Shown: positions 44,820 to 53,535 of the stretch, one piece after another
Layout: the number at the start of each line of letters is the position of its first letter
How positions within the stretch are numbered: the first letter of the stretch is position 1
NCBI GenBank assembly: GCA_015056585.1
Contig: SVFZ01000006.1
Coordinates: forward strand, 24,615 to 88,614
From: Butyrivibrio sp.
GTDB taxonomy: Bacteria; Bacillota; Clostridia; Lachnospirales; Lachnospiraceae
DNA: 64,000 nt
Direction: 5' to 3'
Notes under the pieces: model-generated
Databases searched by the model: none
What the model was told of the DNA's origin: nothing
Seen by the model: only the letters and a program-made list of their open reading frames with translations
Translations under genes and position numbers: made by a program

Positions 44820-45881
44820 TCAACCTAAAATCTCCTTTAAAACAGAAATCAGTCTGTCCATCTCCTCGTCAGTTCCGATAGAAATACGCAGATATTCACT
44901 GATTCTTGGCAGGTCAAAGCGGCGCACCACGATACCGTTTTGCCTGAGGTAATCAAAAATCTCTTTCCCATGCTTTTCCTTGTGCTTTGCAAAAATAAAG
45001 TTGGTCTTTGAATCTCCAAAGGTAAATCCCAGCTCGGTTAAAAGAGGCTTAACCCTCTCTCTTGTTGCTATAACCTTTTTTCTGCACTCTTCAAAATACT
45101 CTTTGTCTTTGACAGCTGCAGCGCCCAGTGAAAGCGCCGGCATATTCATTGTGTAGGAGTTAAAAGAGAACTTGGCATCTAAAAGGTACTTTATTATCTT
45201 CTTGCAACCAAAAGCATATCCTATCCTCATTCCCGCCATGGATCTTGACTTTGAAAAGGTCTGCACAACCAAAAGGTTTTCATACCTATCGATTAGAGGA
45301 AGCGCACTCTCTCCGCCAAAATCAATGTAGGCTTCGTCCACGATCACCACCACATCGGGATTTCTTTTTACAATTTCCTCAATCTGATCAAGAGGCAAAA
45401 GAACTCCTGTGGGCGCATTTGGATTGGCAATCACTATACCGCCGTTCTCCGCAAAATAGTCGCTGGGAGTAATGGTGAAATCCTCATTTAAAGGAACCTG
45501 CCTGAATGGGATTCTGAAAAGGTCAGCCCACACATCATAAAAAGAGTACGTAATATCCGGGAAAAGAACTTTCTTCTTCGGATCTTTGGAATTAAAGAAG
45601 GTCAGAAATGCCATTGCAAGCACATCGTCTGAGCCCACGCCCACAAAGACATTCTCCTTATCCACTTTGTAAAAATCAGCAATGGCTGTCACCAGTTCGT
45701 CACAGGTAGGATCCGGGTACTTCCTGAAATCGGAAACTTCCATCTCTTCCAGCGCCTTTTTTACCCCCGGTGCAGGCGGATAGGGATTCTCATTTGTATT
45801 AAGCTTTATTATGTTCTTTATCTTAGGTTGCTCCCCCGGTGTGTAGGGTACAACTTTTCTGACATTATCTTCCCAGCTCAT
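44820..45881 (-). CDS. hisC: Histidinol-phosphate aminotransferase
   Basis: About 353 residues, normal length. A PLP enzyme that converts imidazole-acetol phosphate to histidinol phosphate in histidine synthesis. Features are KLNTNENPYPP, VGVGSDDVLAMAF, NPNAPTG, VDEAYIDF, the PLP lysine in FSKSRSMAGMRIGYA, and the C-terminal LRISIGT. Paralogues in this family can act on other amino acids, and no other his gene is near, so the exact substrate is inferred. Strong GGAGG site. Confidence 0.9.
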   Translation of the reverse strand: MSWEDNVRKVVPYTPGEQPKIKNIIKLNTNENPYPPAPGVKKALEEMEVSDFRKYPDPTCDELVTAIADFYKVDKENVFVGVGSDDVLAMAFLTFFNSKDPKKKVLFPDITYSFYDVWADLFRIPFRQVPLNEDFTITPSDYFAENGGIVIANPNAPTGVLLPLDQIEEIVKRNPDVVVIVDEAYIDFGGESALPLIDRYENLLVVQTFSKSRSMAGMRIGYAFGCKKIIKYLLDAKFSFNSYTMNMPALSLGAAAVKDKEYFEECRKKVIATRERVKPLLTELGFTFGDSKTNFIFAKHKEKHGKEIFDYLRQNGIVVRRFDLPRISEYLRISIGTDEEMDRLISVLKEILG

Positions 45882-46192
45882 ATTTTCCTCCGTATATCAA
45901 ACATCTTCACTAAAAACATAACACGCTTTCGTAAGGATTTTAGTTTAGCACGCTACATCGCTAAATTCATCTGTAACTTTATCATGTATTTCCATGCATG
46001 TAAAGTTGGATAGCAAGCAGAATATAGATATTTGTGAGTCATTATGATAAGCAGATGAAACACTAAATATAAAAGAAGGGAAGCTCGATTTCTCTGAACT
46101 ACGTGAAATGAGAGCTTCCCTGATTTTAGATTATAGTGTTTTACTGCGAAAGAATAGTGAGCAAATATCTTTATTTGTGGCTATCCTATTCT
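45882..46192. other. Intergenic stretch, 311 bp
   Basis: It holds the terminator of the cps-control operon (46071-46121, minus). Between 45900 and 46060 I see no gene and no clear promoter for hisC. Confidence 0.5.
46071..46121 (-). terminator. Terminator of the second polysaccharide-control operon
   Basis: A 10-bp stem (46077-46086 with 46112-46121) with a long loop and a TCTTTT tail on the minus strand. Confidence 0.7.
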
Positions 46193-46951
46193 TTAATGTG
46201 TCGCTGTTGCAAGTACCGGAACTCTTACGAATGCCACTATTCCGGTCTGTGACATATTTACAACCACATGATCTTTTCTGATCTCAGCGGCCTGAAGCTG
46301 TACCCATTTGCCGCCCTGAACCTGATAAACAGCGATGTTATCACCAACATTTACACCTGTAATGTAGAAGTTAACCTTTGCTGTTCTGAAAGCAACTGAT
46401 GTGCTTACAGCCACACAGTTAATAAGTGAGCCGCCAACGCTGGAAGCCAGAGATGTAGCGGAGTTCAATGTTCCGCCGTCTGCTGCTGCCACAAGGAAAG
46501 TCACATTACTTCTTCCGCCGTTTATCTCAACGTGTCCGCCCTGAGATACGATGTTTCCGCCATAAGAAACTGCATTGTTCCTGATAAGCGCCTGAGTTCT
46601 CGTATCATTTGAGCTGCTGCCTGAAGATGATCTTCCGCTTGATCTTGATCCACCGCCGGAATTTCCGGAGGATTTTGCAGTAGCCTGAACAGCACTGATA
46701 AGCGCTGAAATCTGTGCCGACTGAGTTTTTATCTGATCGCTCTGAGTCTTAATCTGCTGGCTCTGACTTTCAATCTGGTTCTTCAGTTCTTCAACCTGTT
46801 TTCTCAAAACCTCGGCTTCAATACTTGCGGATCCCGTCAAGGTAGTGCTTTCCGATGTATCATCTGTTGTCTGGGTATCCGTCGCCAGTGCACTGACAGG
46901 AGAAGCCACAAACATAACACCTGCGATCATGAGAGCTAGAATCTTTTTCAT
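46193..46951 (-). CDS. Exported coiled-coil protein with C-terminal beta-domain
   Basis: About 252 residues. A signal peptide (KKILALMIAGVMFVASPVSALA) is followed by a Thr-rich stretch, a coiled coil with near-exact 7-residue (QSDQIKT / QSAQIS) repeats (about 45-95), a Ser/Gly linker, and a C-terminal beta-domain of about 110 residues (SYGGNIVSQGGHVEINGG, TAKVNFYITGVNVGDNIAVY, VVVNMSQTGIVAFVRVP). I use the ATG at 46949-46951 with AGGAGG 9 bases upstream; the longer frame adds no signal-like sequence. It is the last gene of the operon starting at 51966. Family not recognised; likely a surface protein. Confidence 0.65.
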   Translation of the reverse strand: MKKILALMIAGVMFVASPVSALATDTQTTDDTSESTTLTGSASIEAEVLRKQVEELKNQIESQSQQIKTQSDQIKTQSAQISALISAVQATAKSSGNSGGGSRSSGRSSSGSSSNDTRTQALIRNNAVSYGGNIVSQGGHVEINGGRSNVTFLVAAADGGTLNSATSLASSVGGSLINCVAVSTSVAFRTAKVNFYITGVNVGDNIAVYQVQGGKWVQLQAAEIRKDHVVVNMSQTGIVAFVRVPVLATATH

Positions 46952-47048
46952 CTTTCCACGCCTCCTACTTATTCCTAAGGACCTGTCGCCTCGTGCCGGC
47001 TCCTTAGTATGGTTTATAGTTTTCAAAAATCGTCTGTAAACATTTTTA

Positions 47049-47834
47049 TCAGTACTCAGGGGCACCATAGTCCATTTCTCTATTAATCTGCCCTGTTACA
47101 TCACCCACCAGACATCCCACAACGATCAGCTGCCTTCCTGAAAGCGCATCCAAAGTTGTGAGTGTGATCAAAAAATTCTCAGGCTGAACCTGATCTTCCC
47201 AGCCCTGTCTTATAAGCTTGTCCATGCTCCTGCCCCCGTATATTTCATCGAGAAAAGCCTGACATCCGGAAGCATAAGTGAAATCATATTCTTCAAGGAG
47301 CCTTGTATCATCTCTTGTATAAGCAGCAAAAACATAGTATATAAGCGCATTTCCATCCATATAAACATATACATAAGGATGTTCATCGAAGAAACTCTTA
47401 TCCAAAAACATGCTCAGTTGTGAAAACATCGTCCCGTCAGAAGTTGAAGCCCCATGAAGTACTTCGTTGAAGTCGCACATATCTTTCAGGTTCGCAGCTT
47501 CTATATAGATCGCGCCGTGGCCATCCTCTTCCTTTTTGACGTTGTGATTTTTGTAAAAAGAATCATCGCCGTCACTGCTTTGTACAACAGGGTAATCAAT
47601 ATTGGTATCCGGAACCCTTATCCAGGCAAAAATGTCTTCGTTCTGATCACGTAATTTATCAAAATCAACGAAGGAATCATCTGCACTCTCTTTTGAGGCC
47701 TCATCTTCTCTGCCGAAAAGTTTTCCTTTCTCCGATCCGGCTGAGCAACCGCTAAGGAGCGATGCTATCAGTATTCCTGCCAAAAGCCTTTTAACAGTTT
47801 TCATATCTATACTTGTATATCGGCTTATACCTCT
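47049..47834 (-). CDS. Sortase-B-like lipoprotein without catalytic His and Cys
   Basis: About 261 residues. A lipoprotein signal with lipobox LSGC precedes a class B sortase fold: FAWIRVPDTNIDYPVVQ, then DGTMFSQL, FFDEHPYVYVY and RQLIVVG. The expected catalytic His of YGH is Ala (LHGAS, codon at 47448-47450), and the catalytic Cys of TLSTC is Leu (TLTTLD, codon at 47151-47153); only the Arg of GRQLIVVG remains. So it cannot work as a normal transpeptidase and is probably a scaffold or ligand-binding protein. It overlaps the LCP gene closely; the ATG at 47834, 7 bases after that gene's stop, is my choice (47804 is possible). Confidence 0.8.
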   Translation of the reverse strand, partial: RGISRYTSIDMKTVKRLLAGILIASLLSGCSAGSEKGKLFGREDEASKESADDSFVDFDKLRDQNEDIFAWIRVPDTNIDYPVVQSSDGDDSFYKNHNVKKEEDGHGAIYIEAANLKDMCDFNEVLHGASTSDGTMFSQLSMFLDKSFFDEHPYVYVYMDGNALIYYVFAAYTRDDTRLLEEYDFTYASGCQAFLDEIYGGRSMDKLIRQGWEDQVQPENFLITLTTLDALSGRQLIVVGCLVGDVTGQINREMDYGAPEY

Positions 47835-47841
47835 CATTTGT

Positions 47842-48900
47842 TTAGCCCACATTGTCAACTTTTTCATAAAAAACATCAATTATTGTCTTATAAAGGTCTT
47901 TTTCATCCACATAAAAGCCCTCATACTCGCCGACTTTCTTATTCTCGCCCTGAATCATCTTAAAATCAGTGGCATCAAAGGAAAACTTTGTCATATAGGG
48001 AGCCAGATAGGAAATCTCATCGGCAGTGATATTTGTGACCATCATTTCATTTATGGCAGTAAACATCTCGATTGCAGCGTTATTATTAGTTGATGCCATT
48101 TCTCTTGCTGCCTTGATAAAGCCGTTTAAATACTGGCGCTGGCGCTCAAGCCTTCTGTCACTGGAGCCAAAGAGCTTTATATCCCTCTCATGAACATAGG
48201 CAAGGGCATCTTTTCCTTCGAGATGTACCTTCTCGCCCTCCACAAGTTTTTTATCCTTATTTGAAAGATCCTCTAAAACCGTTACATCAACTCCGCCTAC
48301 CATGTCATTTAAGACCGGAATGGCGCTCATATTGATGGCAGCATAGCCGTGTATCGGCAACTGATAAAACATATTCGAAACAGCCTTTACCTGATATTCA
48401 CAGGACTCCTCCATGCCATTTCCAAATCCGTGCTGGGTGCAAATCTGTCCGACTATGGTTGTCTGATATCTTCCGTACTCATCATAGACGTCAATATCCG
48501 TCATTGAATTTCTGTTTATGCCGATTATCTTTATCGTCTGACTGCGAGGATTTAATACCAGTAAAAAAAGTGCGTCTGCCTGTCCTCCATCTGTGCCTTC
48601 CTGCACCTCTTTTACCACCTTATCGTCCTTATCAATACCCATAACAAGGAAAGTAGTGATGTCCTCGTTGTAGTCATAGACCTCTCCGTCGTACCTGATC
48701 CAGTCATCTTCCCAATTCTGCCCTGCTGAAACAGCGATATCTTCCGTGCTCTGATCCAGCACAGGCGCTATTGTTGCAGATTTTGAATCAAGATTCGATT
48801 TTCCAAAGAATCTCATAGCTTCCAGTCCCGAAAGTCCGACCGCTATCACCGTCATCAGACTGGCCCAGACTATGAGAAGAACCTTGCCGACTTTTCCCAT
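47842..48900 (-). CDS. LytR-CpsA-Psr (LCP) family polymer ligase
   Basis: About 352 residues: a membrane helix (about 5-25), then an outside LCP domain with TTFLVMGIDKDD, GQADALFLLVLNPRSQTIKIIGINR (Asp and Arg of the pyrophosphate-binding site), DMVGGVDVTV and RDIKLFGSSDRRLERQRQYL. LCP enzymes transfer wall teichoic acid or capsule from undecaprenyl-pyrophosphate to peptidoglycan. It sits in the CpsB-kinase operon, so it most likely attaches the polymer regulated by those genes. Good AAAGG site. Confidence 0.88.
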   Translation of the reverse strand: MGKVGKVLLIVWASLMTVIAVGLSGLEAMRFFGKSNLDSKSATIAPVLDQSTEDIAVSAGQNWEDDWIRYDGEVYDYNEDITTFLVMGIDKDDKVVKEVQEGTDGGQADALFLLVLNPRSQTIKIIGINRNSMTDIDVYDEYGRYQTTIVGQICTQHGFGNGMEESCEYQVKAVSNMFYQLPIHGYAAINMSAIPVLNDMVGGVDVTVLEDLSNKDKKLVEGEKVHLEGKDALAYVHERDIKLFGSSDRRLERQRQYLNGFIKAAREMASTNNNAAIEMFTAINEMMVTNITADEISYLAPYMTKFSFDATDFKMIQGENKKVGEYEGFYVDEKDLYKTIIDVFYEKVDNVG

Positions 48901-48973
48901 TGGATGCCTTTCCCGGTCTTGTGTTTAAACTATTGTGACTATCTTACCGCTTTTATGCTCAATGCGTTTATTC

Positions 48974-49468
48974 TTACTGCTGTTCTTCACTCTCTGTAGC
49001 GCCTTCTTCGTCGCTTCCAGAGCCATCTTCCCCGCCGGTGCTGCTATCCTGGCTGTCACCATCTCCAAAACTCAGCTGCGGGAAGAACTCCGATTCTTCC
49101 TCTACCAGCCCCGACTGCTCACCATCTTTATCTATATCTTCTATGTCAGCCGCAAAAACTCTGGACTGCTTGGTAACATTTCCACTGTAATCAGCAACCG
49201 CATAATAAACAACTGCTGTCTCGGCATCCCTGTTAAGGACGACTTTCTCTACAACTATCCTGGATGTCATATCCCCATCCCGAGAGTCATAAGCATTTAT
49301 CCCGTCTATCAGATCACTTTCTTTTGTCTCAGAGTCGTAGATCAGATTAAGTGCCGAAAACCTGAACTCAGGGCCCACGCGGTCGCTCCTTCCGTAGGCG
49401 ATAATGATCAGGGCTATCAGCGCTCCGCTAAATATGGTAAAAAAGATTCCTAAAATATTTCCTTTCAC
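48974..49468 (-). CDS. Membrane-anchored protein with one DUF5011/Ig-like domain
   Basis: About 164 residues. An N-terminal membrane helix (5-25) leads to a short beta-domain with the LIDGINAYDSRDGDMTSRI pattern seen in DUF5011/HYR-like Ig modules, and then a very acidic Ser/Gly/Glu tail (about 120-164). The start is GTG with GGGGG 6 bases before. It lies between the kinase and LCP genes of the operon and probably works outside the membrane. Function unknown. Confidence 0.65.
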   Translation of the reverse strand: MKGNILGIFFTIFSGALIALIIIAYGRSDRVGPEFRFSALNLIYDSETKESDLIDGINAYDSRDGDMTSRIVVEKVVLNRDAETAVVYYAVADYSGNVTKQSRVFAADIEDIDKDGEQSGLVEEESEFFPQLSFGDGDSQDSSTGGEDGSGSDEEGATESEEQQ

Positions 49469-49545
49469 CTGTTTCCCCCATTAACTGCTCTCTTGACACT
49501 TATCACGATTTCTTTAAGCTGCCACTTAAGTCCCTATACGCAGCC

Positions 49546-50373
49546 TTAGTCCTTCCTCATAACTCCGGCGAGGTAATTGAGCTCATCAAGATCATCCTCA
49601 TCCGGTTGCTCCTCTACCACCTTGGCAGGCCTATTTTGAACATTACTTGTATCCTCACCGTATTTTCCGTAGTACTTTCCGTAATATTTCCCGTAGTACT
49701 TACCGTAGTAATGGCCGTAATTTCCGTAATATCCCTTGCCGGAAATATCAACTTTGTTAAGGACCACCCCAAGAATCTTTGCTCCGGACTTATCAAGCTG
49801 ATCTTTAACCCTCTGCGCAAATCTGTAGCTTATGGCATTACTCTCAACCACCATTACTGCGCCATCGCACTGCTTAGCCACAACCGCGGCGTCAATAACA
49901 CTTCCGAGAGGCGGCGTGTCGATTATCACATAGTCAAAAACGCTCTTCATGTTTTCGATGGCTTTTCCGAATATTCTTCCACCCAGAAGTTCACTGGGGT
50001 TTGGAGGCACCGGCCCACTGAAGATTACATAGAGGTTCGGAGTATCGGTCTCACATATCACGCTGGACAGCCTCTCTCTGCCCACCAGGCAGTGGGTAAG
50101 TCCAAGCCTTACAGAACCCGTTTTATATCTTCCGACCAGCACCGACTTACGCATATCTGCATCCACCAGCACCGTCTTTTTCCCGGCTTCGGCAAACGCT
50201 CTTGCAAGGGCCATAGCCACTGTTGTTTTTCCTTCACCGGGCGTACAGCTGGTAACGGATACCACCTTAACGTTCTGTCCGCTGAATTCTATATTACTTC
50301 TTAAGGTCTTGTAGGCCTCTTTTATCTGATAGTTGTTTTCCGACTGGCTAAAATGAAGCTTCGCATTCTGCAT
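49546..50373 (-). CDS. BY-type tyrosine kinase (CpsD/CapB family)
   Basis: About 275 residues. Walker A is intact (TSCTPGEGKTTVA), as are Walker A' (VLVDADMRKS) and Walker B (VIIDTPP). The C-terminus has a run of GKYY units (12-bp DNA repeats at about 49660-49725), the Tyr cluster that is autophosphorylated and that controls polymer export. The C-terminal tail is acidic. It is 54 bases after the Wzz-like gene, and the CpsB phosphatase heads the operon, so the whole control unit is here. The ATG at 50373 follows GGAGGGG. Confidence 0.9.
   Translation of the reverse strand: MQNAKLHFSQSENNYQIKEAYKTLRSNIEFSGQNVKVVSVTSCTPGEGKTTVAMALARAFAEAGKKTVLVDADMRKSVLVGRYKTGSVRLGLTHCLVGRERLSSVICETDTPNLYVIFSGPVPPNPSELLGGRIFGKAIENMKSVFDYVIIDTPPLGSVIDAAVVAKQCDGAVMVVESNAISYRFAQRVKDQLDKSGAKILGVVLNKVDISGKGYYGNYGHYYGKYYGKYYGKYYGKYGEDTSNVQNRPAKVVEEQPDEDDLDELNYLAGVMRKD
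49660..49725 (-). repeat. 12-bp tandem repeat encoding the Tyr cluster
   Basis: About five degenerate 12-base units encode GKYY/GYYG runs in the kinase tail. Unit number could vary by slippage and change the number of phosphorylatable tyrosines. Confidence 0.65.
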
Positions 50374-50427
50374 AACCCCTCCGTCTACTCTCAATCCGGT
50401 TTATTTCCACATTAGTCTTTTAAGGTC

Positions 50428-51159
50428 TTATTTTGATTTTGCCTTTTTGGGCTTTTGTTTCTTTTTCCCATTTTCCTCTGTGATCAGCGGGATCAGCGCC
50501 AGTGTGCTGACTCCGAGATATCTTTCCACATCATCATTGCTCTTTATGGTATCGTCCAAAAGATATCCAAGTATTGAGAAAAATGCCACCACCACAGCTC
50601 CAAGAAATCCTGCGATCACTGTCCATTTCGCCACGGAAGGACTTGCCTTTGTGGTGGGCACATTCGCTGTCTCTGCCACATTTATGGCATCTATATCCAT
50701 AACTTCAGTGATATGCTCACTTGCTACTTCTCTTATGCAGTTGGCGATTTTCATTGCCATCAGCGGATCTTTATCTTTAACAGTAATAGCAACAATTCTG
50801 GTATCTGAAGGGGTTTCAACCCTCAAAACCTTGTAAAGGTCCTCATAGTCAGTGTCTATAAGATGAAGTCTCTGGATTACTTCCTCAAGAACACGCCTTG
50901 ATTTGATCAGTTCCGCATAGTCCTGCGTCAGCTGGGTGGATATCTGCACATCCGAATAAGTAACCGTCTGATTTTCTTCCTTGTTCAGGATGTAGATCTT
51001 GGTTGTGGACTCAAACACCGGGTGCATAACAAACTTGCTAAAGAAAAGTCCTGCCAGCCCGAAGAATACTCCTGCACTGATTATGAGAAATGCTCTCCCC
51101 AAAAGGATTGCAAACAGTTCCCCCAGATTGATTTCCAATACGTCGTCTCTGTTTCCCAT
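50428..51159 (-). CDS. Wzz/CapA-like chain-length regulator (kinase activator)
   Basis: About 243 residues: N-terminal membrane helix (about 15-45), an outside domain with HPVFESTTKIYILNKEENQT (a known CapA-type segment), DYAELIKSRRVLEEVI, a second helix (about 175-200) and a Lys-rich cytoplasmic tail. Its tail normally touches the cognate kinase, whose gene is next. Resembles YveK/CapA. GGGGAG site. A second, more divergent Wzz-like protein is at 7574. Confidence 0.88.
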   Translation of the reverse strand: MGNRDDVLEINLGELFAILLGRAFLIISAGVFFGLAGLFFSKFVMHPVFESTTKIYILNKEENQTVTYSDVQISTQLTQDYAELIKSRRVLEEVIQRLHLIDTDYEDLYKVLRVETPSDTRIVAITVKDKDPLMAMKIANCIREVASEHITEVMDIDAINVAETANVPTTKASPSVAKWTVIAGFLGAVVVAFFSILGYLLDDTIKSNDDVERYLGVSTLALIPLITEENGKKKQKPKKAKSK

Positions 51160-51240
51160 TAAACTCCCCTTAAATACTCTGCTGCAGTCTTTCGCAGACT
51201 CTATGGTAAGCGGCTGATTTATCTAACATTTACTATATGA

Positions 51241-51966
51241 TCAAATAACCTCATTGTTTATGATGCACATCGGATTATTCCAAAACAGTCTGTCTGAATA
51301 TTCATTTCCGAATTTCCTGCCGATAAACTCCCTACATTCTGATAGCTGCGGCGCTCTGCCGACCGTATCGTGTGCATCGCTTGCCACAAAATGAACCAGG
51401 TGATTTTTCAGCAGTTTCTTTGTGAAGTGAGAAATTCCAAAACCGTATTTTCCCATGATGCTGGATGCATTTACCTGAATGTAGCATCCCATATCTACCA
51501 TCTCCTGCACATATGAGGCATGCGACACCATATCGCTGTACCTTTCGACATGTGCCAGAACAGGTATAAAGCCTGCTGCCTGAACCTGATAAATTGCGTT
51601 GTGGATTGCTTTGTAGGGATTGGTCGGATGAAACTCAACTAAAACATAATCTGATCCGGCCAGAGTGCAAATCCTGCCACTTACAAGTTCATCGAATGTT
51701 TCATCGCTGTAATATATTTCATTTCCTGAATAAAGCTTTACATCTATGCCGTTTTTTTTGGCCAGCTCCCAAAGAGCTTTAGTATATTTTTTGTTGTGAT
51801 CCGGGCTTACATTGTGGTGCATCGGCTTGTGATGCGGAGTCAAAACAATATGCTGTATTCCGTTTTTTTGCGCAATTCTCAGCATTTCAAGGCTCGTCTC
51901 TGCGTCTTTAGCCCCGTCGTCCACTCCCGGCATGATGTGACAGTGAATATCTATTGATGGTCTCAT
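51241..51966 (-). CDS. CpsB/CapC-type PHP protein-tyrosine phosphatase
   Basis: About 241 residues of the PHP superfamily. DIHCHIMPGVDDGA (metal-binding His pair and Asp), LTPHHKPMHHN, the SGNEIYY segment, LAHVERYS, and ASDAHDT carry the metal ligands. CpsB enzymes dephosphorylate the tyrosine kinase of the same cluster. It is the first gene of the seven-gene operon. I use the ATG at 51964-51966, with GGGG 6 bases before; the longer frame to 51987 has a weak site. Confidence 0.9.
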   Translation of the reverse strand: MRPSIDIHCHIMPGVDDGAKDAETSLEMLRIAQKNGIQHIVLTPHHKPMHHNVSPDHNKKYTKALWELAKKNGIDVKLYSGNEIYYSDETFDELVSGRICTLAGSDYVLVEFHPTNPYKAIHNAIYQVQAAGFIPVLAHVERYSDMVSHASYVQEMVDMGCYIQVNASSIMGKYGFGISHFTKKLLKNHLVHFVASDAHDTVGRAPQLSECREFIGRKFGNEYSDRLFWNNPMCIINNEVI

Positions 51967-52100
51967 TATCTGCCCCACTTGCATCATATTCGCTCGAAAT
52001 CCGCTGTATATGCCGATTTCCAGCCTTCCAGATTAGAGCCAAAAGTCTTAACATCAAAATCCCAGTAAAATAGGCGCATTATGGCATCTATATCATGATA

Positions 52101-52130
52101 ATTATACAACAAAAAAACGCACACTTTCAA
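52101..52130 (-). promoter_or_regulatory. Promoter of the CpsB operon, overlapping a terminator
   Basis: On the minus strand TTGAAA (52125-52130) and TATAAT (52101-52106) are 18 bases apart. The -35 falls in the arm of the terminator at 52110-52154 that ends the upstream gene. The start codon at 51966 is about 130 bases downstream. Confidence 0.6.
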
Positions 52131-52154
52131 CATACTGTGGTTCAAAGTGCGCGT
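52110..52154 (-). terminator. Terminator after the GtrB-like gene
   Basis: An 11-bp stem with one mismatch (52117-52127 with 52144-52154) has a TTTTTTT tail on the minus strand. Confidence 0.8.
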
Positions 52155-52205
52155 AAATTCAAGATATTGATAAACTATTTATAATTATTTTATATTTTCC
52201 GGCTA

Positions 52206-53159
52206 TTACTTGATCTTTGTAGCGTCCTCTCTGTTGGTTTCAGCAACTATGTAGTGAGGACGATTCTTGGTCTCCATGTAGGTCTTGGCCATGTACTGAC
52301 CCATTATCCCCATGGAAAAGAGCTGAATTCCGCCGATGAAGATCACAATGCAGATAGTTGACGCCCATCCGTTAACAGGATCTCCAAATACAAGCCGTCT
52401 TACTATTATGAAGATCAGCGCCAAAATGGCAAGCATTGTCATTAAAAGCCCGCCCCAGGAAGCAATGGACAACGGCACCTGAGAAAAATTGATGATACCG
52501 TCTATTGCATACTTAAGCAGTTTCCAGAAGCTCCATTTTGTCTCGCCTGCAACTCTCTCAACATTTTCATAAGGGAGCCAGTAGGTTCTGAATCCGATCC
52601 ATCCGAATATTCCCTTTGAAAATCTGTTGTATTCGCTCATAGAGCAGATGGCATCCACCATCTCTCTCTTCATAAGCCTGAAGTCCCTTGCTCCGTCCAC
52701 AATATCTGCATCCGAGATCTTGTTGATGATACGGTAGAACAATCTTGCAAACCAGCTCCTTATAGGAGGCTCACCCTGTCTGCTGACTCTCCTTGTGGCA
52801 ACAGAGTCGTACTCTCCGCTTTCAAGGATTTCCAGCATTTGAGGTATCAGCGACGGCGGATCCTGCATATCCGCATCCATTACCGCCACATAGTCTCCCT
52901 TGGCGTTTGTAAATCCCGCATACATCGCAGCCTCTTTTCCAAAATTTCTGGAAAAAGAAAGATATGTAGCCTTACTGTCTGCCTCAGCCAGCCCCTTAAG
53001 CACTTCCAGCGTCTTGTCCTTTGAACCGTCGTTAATATAGATCAGCTCATAATCATATTTATCGGAAAGTCCCTGCAAAACAGAAGTCACTTCTCTATGG
53101 AAAATAGGAAGCGCCTCCTGCTCGTTGTAGCATGGGACAATCAGTGAAATCTTTTTCAT
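52206..53159 (-). CDS. GtrB-like polyprenyl-phosphate glycosyltransferase (GT2)
   Basis: About 317 residues. GT-A core: LIVPCYNEQEALP, YINDGSKDKT, SFSRNFGKEAAMYAGF and the DADMQDPP metal/acceptor motif typical of dolichyl/undecaprenyl-phosphate hexose synthases (DPM1/GtrB). The C-terminal 90 residues carry two membrane helices (about 225-285). It makes undecaprenyl-phosphate glucose or a related sugar used outside by GT-C enzymes; whether it serves the GT-C protein at 31541 is unknown. AGGAG site; own terminator. Confidence 0.88.
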   Translation of the reverse strand: MKKISLIVPCYNEQEALPIFHREVTSVLQGLSDKYDYELIYINDGSKDKTLEVLKGLAEADSKATYLSFSRNFGKEAAMYAGFTNAKGDYVAVMDADMQDPPSLIPQMLEILESGEYDSVATRRVSRQGEPPIRSWFARLFYRIINKISDADIVDGARDFRLMKREMVDAICSMSEYNRFSKGIFGWIGFRTYWLPYENVERVAGETKWSFWKLLKYAIDGIINFSQVPLSIASWGGLLMTMLAILALIFIIVRRLVFGDPVNGWASTICIVIFIGGIQLFSMGIMGQYMAKTYMETKNRPHYIVAETNREDATKIK

Positions 53160-53270
53160 TCAGGTACTCCTAATCAGCCTATAACTTTTGACACCTTTAT
53201 CATTATAATGCAAAATATCTATAATAACTAGAATCTACATTAAAACAATCATCGATAGGGAGGCCCAATT

Positions 53271-53453
53271 ATGATTCCACAGGATCCTGTGATCTTACTA
53301 AGTTATATCAACACCCAGCTTCGCGACAACTACAAAGATCTCGAAGCCCTTTCTGACGGCCTTGATATAAGCAGGGACGAAGTAGACAGTATCGTTAAAA
53401 AGCTTGAAGCTATCGGCTACAAGTACGACAATTCTTCAAACAGGTTTGTATGA
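53271..53453 (+). CDS. DUF4250 small protein
   Basis: This 60-residue protein matches DUF4250: DPVILLSYINTQLRDNYKDL then LDISRDEVDSIVKKLEAIGY and YDNSSNRFV. It looks like a small helix-turn-helix domain; its role is not known. AGGGAGG site 7 bases from the ATG. It is convergent with clpB, with the shared terminator at 53458-53503. Confidence 0.85.
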   Translation: MIPQDPVILLSYINTQLRDNYKDLEALSDGLDISRDEVDSIVKKLEAIGYKYDNSSNRFV

Positions 53454-53457
53454 TATA

Positions 53458-53503
53458 AAAAGGGGCCTCGTCCGGATTTAATCATCCAAGCGAAAGCCCC
53501 TTT
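53458..53503. terminator. Terminator between DUF4250 and clpB genes
   Basis: An 8-bp G/C-rich stem (53459-53466 with 53496-53503) with extra inner pairs; T-run is on the minus strand (TTTTT), while the plus-strand tail is short. It mainly serves clpB. Confidence 0.75.
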
Positions 53504-53535
53504 CATATATCATATGCATCGTTTCTCAAAAGTTC

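Noticed and set aside
49660..49725. A CRISPR-like array.
   Set aside because: The repeats are in frame within the kinase gene and encode its tyrosine-rich tail; there are no spacers.
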